From: Bacteroidales bacterium
Lineage (GTDB): Bacteria; Bacteroidota; Bacteroidia; Bacteroidales; Muribaculaceae
Reading direction: 5' to 3'
Assembly (NCBI GenBank): GCA_004557195.1
Contig: SFER01000028.1
Location: 1-15,712, forward strand
Length of the DNA: 15,712 bases
The position numbers and the translations under genes are program-made. Shown here piece after piece: positions 1 through 7,569 of the stretch (the first letter of the stretch is position 1; the number at the start of each line of letters is the position of its first letter). Below the pieces are notes generated by a model. It was not told where the DNA came from. It did not search any database and was given only the letters and a program-made list of their open reading frames with translations.

Positions 1-1656
1 ACCTACGCTTCGGCTTATAAAGGCAACAACAGCACTTGGCAGATTGAGAATACACTCTCATACGACAAGACCATCGGCGCTCACTCATTCAACGTGTTGC
101 TCGGTCAATCGGCTACTAAATTCAAAGGCGACGAACTCGGCGGCGGACGCTGGGACCTCGTTAATCCTCAGAAACCTTCTATCAACTACAGCACAGGCGA
201 CATCGTTTATTCAGAAGATGCCAGCGGCAACATCACCGGCGCATCGGCACACTTCAACGTGTATGGCGGTCCTTACACCGAGCATCGTCTCTCTTCAATG
301 TTTGCCCGTGTAGGCTACGACTTCGACGAGCGCTACATGCTCCAAGCCACAGTGCGCCGCGACGGTTCAAGCCGATTCGGTAGCAACAACAAATATGGTG
401 TTTTCCCATCGTTCTCACTCGGTTGGAACATCATGAACGAAAACTTCATGGAAAAAACTCGCTCTTGGTTGAGCAACATGAAATTGCGTGTAAGTTGGGG
501 TAAGAATGGTAACGATAACATCGGCGACTTCCTCTACACCACCCTCACAAGCATGGGTAGCAACTACTACTTCGGCAAGAACTCAAATATGACCATCGGC
601 TCTAAAGCCAACCGCCTCGCCAACCCCGACCTCAAATGGGAGGAAAGCGAACAAACCGACATCGGCCTCGACTTTGGTTTCTTCAACGGAGCCCTCACAT
701 TCACTGCCGACTACTTCATCAAGAAAACCAACGGCATGATTATCGAAATGCCTATCCCAAGTTATGTGGGTGAATCGAAACCTTTTGGTAACGTGGGTGA
801 TATGGAGAACTCCGGCTTTGAATTTGAACTCGGCTACCGCGGTCATGTGGGCGATTTCAACTACTCTATCAAGGGTAATGCATCCTACCTCCACAACGAA
901 CTTAAAAACCTCGGTAACGACACCGGCTTCCTCAACTATGGTATCAACCAATTCTCCGATGGTGGCACACGCGCCGAGAATGGCCAACCTTTCCCATTCT
1001 TCTATGGCTACAAGACAGCAGGTGTGTTCCAAAACACTGCCGAAGTCAACGCCTATGTCAACAGTGAAGGCAACCTCATCCAGCCAAACGCTATTCCCGG
1101 CGACCTCCGCTTTGTGGATATGAACGGTGATGGTCAGATCACTTCCGACGACCGCACAAACATCGGTAACGGAACTCCCGACTGGACATTCGGTCTTAAC
1201 CTCGGTGCTGAATACAAAGGCTTCGACTTCAACCTCTTCTTGCAAGGTGTTGCCGGTGTAGATGTGTTCGATGCAACCTATCGTCAAGACATGGTGTCGG
1301 GTAACTATCCTTCTTGGATGCTCGACCGCTGGAACGGCGAAGGCACTTCCAACCGTGTTCCGCGCCTCGCCCTCGGCGACAGCAAGAACTGGGTGTGCAG
1401 CGACCTCTATGTTCAAGATGGCTCTTATCTCCGCCTCAAGAACATCTCCCTCGGCTACACATTGCCACGCTCACTCACTCAAAAAGCAAAAATCAGCCGA
1501 CTCCGCATGTATGTGATGGCAGAAAATCTTTTCACTTGGACCAAATACTGGGGTTATGACCCCGAAATCGGTTCGGGCAGCACATCGCTCGGCGTTGACT
1601 ATGGTGTATATCCACAGGCTCGCACTTGGACAGTGGGCTTCAACCTTTCATTTTAA
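1..1656 (+). CDS. SusC-like TonB-dependent outer-membrane glycan transporter, 3' part
   Basis: The frame is open from base 1, so this is the C-terminal 551 residues of a protein that normally has about 1000; the signal peptide, carboxypeptidase-like domain, plug and first strands lie outside the window. What remains is the beta-barrel. Family hallmarks are visible: YMLQATVRRDGSSRFG followed by NKYGVFPSFSLGWNI, and an EF-hand-like loop DMNGDGQITSDD from fragment residue 373, which in SusC proteins lies near the barrel end. The protein ends in an aromatic residue (FNLSF), as outer-membrane barrels do. SusC proteins import oligosaccharides across the outer membrane using TonB energy, with the SusD partner acting as a lid; susD follows after 24 bp. 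An internal ATG at 94 is not the true start. The substrate, probably beta-glucan oligosaccharides, is inferred from the downstream enzymes. Confidence 0.95.
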   Translation, partial: TYASAYKGNNSTWQIENTLSYDKTIGAHSFNVLLGQSATKFKGDELGGGRWDLVNPQKPSINYSTGDIVYSEDASGNITGASAHFNVYGGPYTEHRLSSMFARVGYDFDERYMLQATVRRDGSSRFGSNNKYGVFPSFSLGWNIMNENFMEKTRSWLSNMKLRVSWGKNGNDNIGDFLYTTLTSMGSNYYFGKNSNMTIGSKANRLANPDLKWEESEQTDIGLDFGFFNGALTFTADYFIKKTNGMIIEMPIPSYVGESKPFGNVGDMENSGFEFELGYRGHVGDFNYSIKGNASYLHNELKNLGNDTGFLNYGINQFSDGGTRAENGQPFPFFYGYKTAGVFQNTAEVNAYVNSEGNLIQPNAIPGDLRFVDMNGDGQITSDDRTNIGNGTPDWTFGLNLGAEYKGFDFNLFLQGVAGVDVFDATYRQDMVSGNYPSWMLDRWNGEGTSNRVPRLALGDSKNWVCSDLYVQDGSYLRLKNISLGYTLPRSLTQKAKISRLRMYVMAENLFTWTKYWGYDPEIGSGSTSLGVDYGVYPQARTWTVGFNLSF

Positions 1657-1680
1657 TCAACCAAATAAACGAAACAAGAC

Positions 1681-3195
1681 ATGAAAACAAATAAATTTAT
1701 ACTTGCAGGCGCTCTGGCAGGGGCATTGATGCTCACCACTTCCTGCAGCGACAGTTTCTTAGAGGTGAAAAACCCCAACGGCGAGCCTTTGGAGGAATAT
1801 TACACCACCGATGAACACTTATTGGAGGCTCTTACAGCCGCATACGACCCGTTGCACTGGCCCGACTGGGACGGCAGCGCTTACAACGCACTCAACATCG
1901 ACGCCGAAATCATGGGCGACGACTTCTGGGTGGGTGGTAACAGCATCTCGGACAACCAACACTGGCACAAACTCTTCAATTTCGAAGGCGACGGCAACAA
2001 CACACTCGCCACTTTGTGGACCGACTTCTATTCGGGTGTAAAACGCTGCAACGACGTTATCAAATACTGCGGTTGGGGTGGCTCTACCGAGGAAAAACTC
2101 AAATCTTACACCACACAAGCCCGCGTGCTCCGCGTTTACTACTACAACATCCTCTGGCACTACTATGGCAACGTGCCTTTCTATCTCGAGAACCTTGAGG
2201 CTCCCTACACCGCTCCGCAACTCACTGCCGACGAAATCTACGAGCGCCTCATCCCCGAACTCGAAGATATTATCGACTCAAACGTGTTGCCGATGCGCTG
2301 GGACGACACCAATGCCGGACGCGTATCGCAGGCTATGGCTTACATGCTCTATGCCGAAATGGTAATGTACCAAAAAGACACAGCTCGCTATTCCAAAGCC
2401 CTCGGCTACATGAACGAAATCATCTCTTCGGGTAAATACGACCTTATGCCCAACTATGCCGACTTGTGGAAAGAAAGCGGAGAATGGGGCATCGAGTCTA
2501 TCTTCGAAGTGAACTACAACGACGACAACGCACAACGCGACTGGGGTACTCCCAAGTCGGTAGGCGGCACTGTACTCCCCACACTCATCGCCCCCAACCA
2601 ATGGCCCGGCGGCGACGGATGGGATAGCGGTAGCGACGGCTGGGGCTTCATGCCTTTGCGTCTCGAAACCTACAACATGTATGCCGACAACGACACTCGT
2701 CGTGCTTCCACTTGCTGGGATGTTCGCGGCGTTTCCTACAACGAGCGCTATCAAGACACCCACATCTGGCTCGGCAAATACCGTCCCTACAGCGACAACT
2801 GCAAAGATTGTCCTACATCGAAAAACCTCAACTACAACAACAATTTGCGCATCTATCGCTTCTCTGAAACCCTCCTCAACGCTGCCGAACTTCTTCTCCA
2901 GACAGGCGGAAGCGCAGGTGAGGCTGCTGCATTGGTTTCCAAGGTGCGTCAGCGTGCCGGTCTCGATGCCGTTGCTTCGGTTTCTATCGCAGACATCATC
3001 GAAGAACGCCATCTCGAATTTGTAGGTGAAGGCAAACGCTACTTCGACCTCGTGCGCTCGGGTTTTGCTCCCACAGTGCTCGTTCCCGACCAATATGGCT
3101 ACCGCACAAATTCATGGACTGAGAACAAGAAACACATCCCGTTGGCACAATCAGAATTGGATGCCGACCCGTCTTTGAAGCCCAACAATTATTAA
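1681..3195 (+). CDS. SusD/RagB-like starch-binding-type surface lipoprotein
   Basis: This 504-residue protein has the usual SusD length and sits directly behind susC. The N terminus is a lipoprotein signal (MKTNKF, hydrophobic core, lipobox TTSC) with the lipidated Cys at residue 22, so it should be anchored on the outer membrane and closed over the SusC barrel. SusD-family landmarks are the helical repeat segment GRVSQAMAYMLYAEMVMY, the late motif EERHLEFVGEGKRYFDLVRSG, and the C-terminal HIPLAQSELDADPSL ending in NNY, which matches the family pattern IPxxEldxNPxlxQNpgY. The protein is rich in Trp and Tyr (for example WPDWDG and GDDFWVGG near the N terminus), as expected of a glycan-binding face, though no binding site can be assigned by eye. 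Co-transcription with susC is inferred from the 24-bp gap and absence of a terminator. Confidence 0.95.
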   Translation: MKTNKFILAGALAGALMLTTSCSDSFLEVKNPNGEPLEEYYTTDEHLLEALTAAYDPLHWPDWDGSAYNALNIDAEIMGDDFWVGGNSISDNQHWHKLFNFEGDGNNTLATLWTDFYSGVKRCNDVIKYCGWGGSTEEKLKSYTTQARVLRVYYYNILWHYYGNVPFYLENLEAPYTAPQLTADEIYERLIPELEDIIDSNVLPMRWDDTNAGRVSQAMAYMLYAEMVMYQKDTARYSKALGYMNEIISSGKYDLMPNYADLWKESGEWGIESIFEVNYNDDNAQRDWGTPKSVGGTVLPTLIAPNQWPGGDGWDSGSDGWGFMPLRLETYNMYADNDTRRASTCWDVRGVSYNERYQDTHIWLGKYRPYSDNCKDCPTSKNLNYNNNLRIYRFSETLLNAAELLLQTGGSAGEAAALVSKVRQRAGLDAVASVSIADIIEERHLEFVGEGKRYFDLVRSGFAPTVLVPDQYGYRTNSWTENKKHIPLAQSELDADPSLKPNNY

Positions 3196-3221
3196 TCCAT
3201 CACCATTAAATCCGAACAATT

Positions 3222-5150
3222 ATGAATAATATATTTAAGACAGTTTCGGCATTCCTCTTCGCAGGCGCGCTCTTGACATCTTGCTCGCCCGATGAGTTTA
3301 AGGGAGCCGACCAGAATGGTATCCCGTCGCTCGAGGGCATGGATTTCGACCTCACAATCGACGCTTCTACCAACCAAATGACCGCCGCGGTGACCAACCT
3401 CCCCAAGGGCGCTTATCCCATCTGGTATCTCGACACCGATGGCGATGGCGACTACGACGGAGCCGACAACACCGACCAGTATTCAACACTCCAGTCTATC
3501 TCCAAAGTGTTTGCCAAGAAAGGCACCTACAACATTATGCTCAAAATAGGCAACCGCAACGGTTTCTCGACCGGTGGTATTGAGAAATCTTTCACTATCG
3601 AGAACGATATGCTCGATGAGAAGACTCTCAAGCAACTTTGCGACAAGCAATGGCGCATCGACTACAGCAAGCCAGCCCACATGGGTTGCGGCGAGCCCGG
3701 AACCGATGGCACAGGATGGTGGAGTGCCGCTCCCAACGACAAAGCCGACTGGGGCGTGTATGACGACCGCATCTCCTTCACTATGGATGGCGCTTACACC
3801 TACAATCCCGGCGAGGGCGGCACAGTGTATGTCAACACCGGATGTTCAATCTTCTCTGAATTCAACACCAACGATGGAAACGACTTCATGGCCACTGTAG
3901 CAGAGCAAACCACACGCTATGAAATCGTGATGGAAGGCAGCGACCGCTACCTCGTGCTCAGCGCAAACACCCTCTTCCCCTACATCTCTGCCGATGGTCA
4001 GTATGCCAACCCGCGTTTCCGCATCGAAGACCTCACCAGCAAGCAGATGGTGCTCGTATATGAAGGCGACGGCATCAACTGGCACTTCATCCTCACAAGC
4101 ACCGATGATGTGCCGGTTGAAGAACCTTCGTTCAAAGGCTACAAATATGACAGCCCATGCAACAAGTGGCTCAGCACTTCATTCACAATGTCTTATTTCT
4201 ATGCCCATGGCGACGGTTGGGAATCTTATCCCGACGGAAGTATCGGCTTCACCGACAATGGCAACGGAAAATACAATGTTTCTCTCCCATACGAGAGCAA
4301 TATGCAATGGCAAGCTCAAGTGGTGTTCCACACCGACATGGTTACCAATGCGGTTACCAACTATGACTTCTCGGTTAAATTCACTTCCAACTCTGATGCC
4401 AAAGGCGTTACAGTGAAACTCACATCAGAGGCAAGCGACGATGTTTATTACTTCGCCGACCGCATCGACCTCAAAGCCGACGAAACCTACATCTTCTATT
4501 ACGACAACATGCAGGGTCTCGACATCGACGCTGTGAAGTTTGTACTCGACTTTGGCGGCGTTCCTGCCGGAACCGAGGTTGAGGTTGCCGAAATCGTGCT
4601 CAAAGAGCATGATTGCGACGATGGCGCAGGTCATCCGAGCGACGAGCCGGCAGACAACACTCCGTATGCCTACGACACCGAGGACAACTTGTGGAAAGCC
4701 GTTGACGCTACCGAATGTGAAATGTCCTTCTTCTATGCCCACGGCGATGGTTGGGAATCATATCCCGAAGCACCCGGCTTTGTTCACAATGGCAATGCCT
4801 ACACAATCACCCTCCCCGGTGAAACCAACATGCAGTGGCAGGCTCAGGTGGCATTCCTCACTAACCTCAGTTGCGGTGAAGCCGAAGTGTATGATTTCGG
4901 TTGCATTATGACCCCCAACACCGACCTCAAGAACGTAACTGTGAAACTCGTTATGAATGGCGATGACAACACATACTTCTTTGCCAACAGTGTAAACCTC
5001 GAAGCCGACACCGAAAATGTGATTAAATTCCCGGCTCAAGTGGCTCCCGCCGCAATGCCTCGCATCTCGTTGTTCTTCGACTTTGGCGGCAACCCTGCCG
5101 ACACCGAAATTGTTGTGAAAGACATCGTGTTCAAGAAAACCGTTCAATAA
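3222..5150 (+). CDS. Surface glycan-binding lipoprotein: PKD-like, middle beta domain and two CBM4-like domains
   Basis: This 642-residue protein occupies the SusE/SusF position. A lipoprotein signal ends in LLTSC (Cys21). Residues about 42-127 look like a PKD domain carrying a calcium-loop-like stretch DTDGDGDYDGAD (71-82). Residues about 133-300 form a Trp-rich beta domain with WRIDYSKPAHMGCGEPG, WWSAAPNDKA and YDDRISFTMDG; from memory, this arrangement recurs in Bacteroidetes lipoproteins next to laminarin enzymes. Residues about 307-465 and 482-642 are two copies of one domain, each with FYAHGDGWESYP (Trp333, Trp511), NMQWQAQV (Trp363, Trp539) and a closing DFGG. The WQAQ strand and beta-sandwich pattern resemble CBM4/CBM16 (CBM_4_9) modules, known to bind beta-1,3-glucan among other glycans. 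No catalytic residues are seen, so binding and delivery of substrate at the cell surface is the inferred role. The next gene starts 9 bp downstream. Confidence 0.85.
   Translation: MNNIFKTVSAFLFAGALLTSCSPDEFKGADQNGIPSLEGMDFDLTIDASTNQMTAAVTNLPKGAYPIWYLDTDGDGDYDGADNTDQYSTLQSISKVFAKKGTYNIMLKIGNRNGFSTGGIEKSFTIENDMLDEKTLKQLCDKQWRIDYSKPAHMGCGEPGTDGTGWWSAAPNDKADWGVYDDRISFTMDGAYTYNPGEGGTVYVNTGCSIFSEFNTNDGNDFMATVAEQTTRYEIVMEGSDRYLVLSANTLFPYISADGQYANPRFRIEDLTSKQMVLVYEGDGINWHFILTSTDDVPVEEPSFKGYKYDSPCNKWLSTSFTMSYFYAHGDGWESYPDGSIGFTDNGNGKYNVSLPYESNMQWQAQVVFHTDMVTNAVTNYDFSVKFTSNSDAKGVTVKLTSEASDDVYYFADRIDLKADETYIFYYDNMQGLDIDAVKFVLDFGGVPAGTEVEVAEIVLKEHDCDDGAGHPSDEPADNTPYAYDTEDNLWKAVDATECEMSFFYAHGDGWESYPEAPGFVHNGNAYTITLPGETNMQWQAQVAFLTNLSCGEAEVYDFGCIMTPNTDLKNVTVKLVMNGDDNTYFFANSVNLEADTENVIKFPAQVAPAAMPRISLFFDFGGNPADTEIVVKDIVFKKTVQ
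4140..5147 (+). repeat. Tandem domain duplication inside the glycan-binding protein
   Basis: Two copies of a domain of roughly 160 residues lie at about 4140-4610 and 4680-5147. Landmark Trp codons are at 4167/4692, 4218/4752 and 4308/4836, giving offsets of 525, 534 and 528 bases, so small indels separate the copies. At the DNA level the segment for FYAHGDGWESYP stays almost identical (from 4197 and from 4731), differing mainly at third positions. The linker between the copies is acidic, including HDCDDGAGHPSDEPAD. Two binding sites per protein would raise avidity; that is inference. Confidence 0.85.
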
Positions 5151-5159
5151 TCACAGCAA

Positions 5160-6284
5160 ATGAACAAAACAGTGTTTGTAAGTTTTATTGCCGGGTTGAT
5201 GGCGCTCACCGCTTGCGGTGGCGACGATGAACCTAACAATGGTGGCAACACCGGCAATGCCTCTATAACCGTCGGCACCACTTCGGTGGTGCTCGATGGA
5301 GAGGGGGGCAGCGCCAAAGTTGATATCACCACCACTCATGAATGGGGCGCACAGCCATCCGATTCATGGATTAAGGTGTCGCCCAATGCTTCAACTTCGC
5401 TCAAGACCACTATCACTATCAGTGCCGACGCCAACGTAACCGGTGCCGAACGCAGCGGTTCGGTGCTCATTTCGGCAGGTTCTGCTCGCCAGACAATTTC
5501 CGTTACACAGGCGGCAAGCGAGAAGGATAACCCATATTCTTGCCCTCTCGGCGATGACTATGTGATGGTGTTCCACGACGAATTTGACTCCGGCTCCTCG
5601 CTCGACCGCCGCTATTGGCGACACGAGGTGCAGAATGCCGGTTGGGTGAACAACGAGTTGCAAAACTATATCGATGAACACATCGACGGCAATGCTGTTA
5701 CCGAACTTCGCAACGGATGCCTCAATATCAATTGTTTCAAGTATAAAGGCAAAATCTATTCGGGGCGTGTCTATGCCAACGATGCCACCGGCTACAAGTA
5801 TGGCTATTTCGAGGCTTCTATCAAGTTGCCCAAAGGAAAAGGTACATGGCCTGCATTCTGGATGATGCCCTCAAACAATGATTTCGGTGCCAATCCGTGG
5901 CCTCATTGCGGCGAAATCGACATTATGGAAGAGGTGGGGTGTGTCCCCAACGAGGTGTCATGCACCATCCACTGCACCAAATACAATAATGGCGGCACGT
6001 CGATTGAGCATTGGAAGAAAAACATAGGCAATGCCGAATCCACATTCCACACCTATGGCGTGGAATGGACCAAAGATTATATCACTTTTTATCTCGACGG
6101 AGCACCCACGCTCACCTACACCAACGATGGCTTGGGTAAAAACCAATGGCCGTTTGACGTTCCTTTCTATCCCATCCTCAACCTCGCTTGGGGTGGCGCA
6201 TGGGGCGGAATGTATGGTGTTGACGAGAGTGCGCTCCCATGCACCATGGAAATTGATTATCTTAGAATCTTTCAAAAGAAATAA
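5160..6284 (+). CDS. BACON-GH16 endo-beta-glucanase lipoprotein (laminarinase-type)
   Basis: This 374-residue lipoprotein has lipobox LTAC (Cys19) followed by GGDDE, an acidic start typical of surface-exported Bacteroidetes lipoproteins. Residues about 34-118 form a BACON domain (VDITTTHEW, SDSWIKVSP, closing with QTISVTQAA). The GH16 catalytic domain fills about 133-374. The active-site strand EIDIME places the nucleophile at Glu252, the assisting Asp at 254 and the acid/base at Glu257. The flanking GTWPAFWMMPS and WPHCGEIDIMEEVG resemble bacterial laminarinases of GH16 subfamily 3, which cut internal beta-1,3 or mixed beta-1,3/1,4 glucan linkages. It probably makes the first cut at the cell surface and feeds oligosaccharides to the SusCD pair. 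Its stop codon overlaps the next ATG by one base. Exact linkage preference cannot be read from sequence. Confidence 0.92.
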   Translation: MNKTVFVSFIAGLMALTACGGDDEPNNGGNTGNASITVGTTSVVLDGEGGSAKVDITTTHEWGAQPSDSWIKVSPNASTSLKTTITISADANVTGAERSGSVLISAGSARQTISVTQAASEKDNPYSCPLGDDYVMVFHDEFDSGSSLDRRYWRHEVQNAGWVNNELQNYIDEHIDGNAVTELRNGCLNINCFKYKGKIYSGRVYANDATGYKYGYFEASIKLPKGKGTWPAFWMMPSNNDFGANPWPHCGEIDIMEEVGCVPNEVSCTIHCTKYNNGGTSIEHWKKNIGNAESTFHTYGVEWTKDYITFYLDGAPTLTYTNDGLGKNQWPFDVPFYPILNLAWGGAWGGMYGVDESALPCTMEIDYLRIFQKK

Positions 6285-7561
6285 TGAAGAAATCGTTTAA
6301 TTGCATATTGGGTTTTATTCTTAGCGGTTGCTTGGGTGTGATTCTTCTCACCCAAGTATCCGCATGTAATAACAACACATCCACCCAAGAACCAAAACCC
6401 GAGGATTTTGTGCGAATTGATGGGCAAAACCTCATAAAGCCCGATGGTGAGAAACTTTTCATCGTGGGCACCAACCTCGGCAACTGGCTCAACCCCGAAG
6501 GGTATATGTTTGGCTTCCAAAAGACCAATTCGGGACACTTTATCGATGAAATGATGCGCCAATTAGTTGGACCTGACTTCACCGACAAGTTTTGGAAATT
6601 GTTCAAAGACAACTATATAACCCGCAAGGATGTGGAATTTATCGCATCAACGGGAGCCAACACCATCCGCCTTCCGTTTCACTACCGCCTGTTCACTGAC
6701 GAGGACTATATGGGACTCAAAGCGAGTCAGGACGGCTTTGAACGCATCGACAGTGTGGTGTCGTGGTGTCGCGACAACAACCTTTACCTAATTCTCGACA
6801 TGCACGACGCACCCGGCGGACAGACCGGCGACAATATCGACGACAGTTACGGTTATCCCTGGTTGTTTGAGAGCGAAGAGAGCCAGGCTCTTTTCTGCGA
6901 TATTTGGAAGAAAATCGCTCTCCATTACAAGAATGAAACTGTAATCCTCGGCTATGAACTCATCAACGAGCCAATAGCCCCTTATTTTGAAAACATGGAT
7001 TCTCTCAACACATTGCTTGAGCCGCTCCACAAGCGCGCGGTGAAGGCAATTCGCGAGGTGGATGCCAATCACATCGTGCTCATCGGCGGTCCGCAATGGA
7101 ATGGCAATTTCAAGCCGTTCAAAGATTCGACCTACGATGACAAAATCATGTACACATGCCACCGCTATGGCGGCGACGCCTCCAAAGAGGCAATCGGCAA
7201 CTTCATCCAATTCAGAGACAGTGTCAATCTGCCCATGTATATGGGTGAAATAGGGCACAACACCGATGAGTGGCAGGCTCAATTCTGCCAAGCAATGCGT
7301 GAAAGCAACATCGGCTACACCTTCTGGCCCTACAAAAAAATTGACAATTCTTGCTTCATGGGCATTTCGCGTCCCGAAAACTGGGACAAGATAGTGGAAT
7401 TTGCCGAGGCTTCGCGCGAAACCTACAGCGACATCCGCAAGGCTCGTCCCTCTCAAGAGGTGGCTCGCAAGGCTCTGCTCGACTTCATAGAGAATTCAAA
7501 ATGTGAAAACTGCACACCCCAAAAGGGTTATATAGAATCATTAGGACTTAATTTGAAATAA
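6284..7561 (+). CDS. GH5 glycoside hydrolase lipoprotein, exo-1,3-beta-glucanase-like motifs
   Basis: This 425-residue protein starts within the GH16 stop codon (TAATG, 1-bp overlap), suggesting translational coupling. The signal peptide ends in VSAC, making Cys28 the likely lipidated residue, followed by a Asn/Thr/Pro-rich tether. The GH5 TIM barrel spans about 50-390: GTNLGNWLNPEGYMF near the start, NTIRLPFHYRL, LILDMHDAPGGQTGDN, the acid/base in INEP (Glu229) and the nucleophile in MGEIGHN (Glu322). The NLGNWL and DMHDAPGGQ motifs recall exo-1,3-beta-glucanases (GH5_9 and relatives in the BglC-type group) more than plain cellulases. That supports exo- or oligosaccharide-trimming action on beta-1,3-glucan, but the subfamily is my inference. 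The C terminus carries two Cys (CENC) of unknown purpose. Both catalytic Glu residues are present and the length is normal. Confidence 0.88.
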   Translation: MKKSFNCILGFILSGCLGVILLTQVSACNNNTSTQEPKPEDFVRIDGQNLIKPDGEKLFIVGTNLGNWLNPEGYMFGFQKTNSGHFIDEMMRQLVGPDFTDKFWKLFKDNYITRKDVEFIASTGANTIRLPFHYRLFTDEDYMGLKASQDGFERIDSVVSWCRDNNLYLILDMHDAPGGQTGDNIDDSYGYPWLFESEESQALFCDIWKKIALHYKNETVILGYELINEPIAPYFENMDSLNTLLEPLHKRAVKAIREVDANHIVLIGGPQWNGNFKPFKDSTYDDKIMYTCHRYGGDASKEAIGNFIQFRDSVNLPMYMGEIGHNTDEWQAQFCQAMRESNIGYTFWPYKKIDNSCFMGISRPENWDKIVEFAEASRETYSDIRKARPSQEVARKALLDFIENSKCENCTPQKGYIESLGLNLK

Positions 7562-7569
7562 AATCTATT

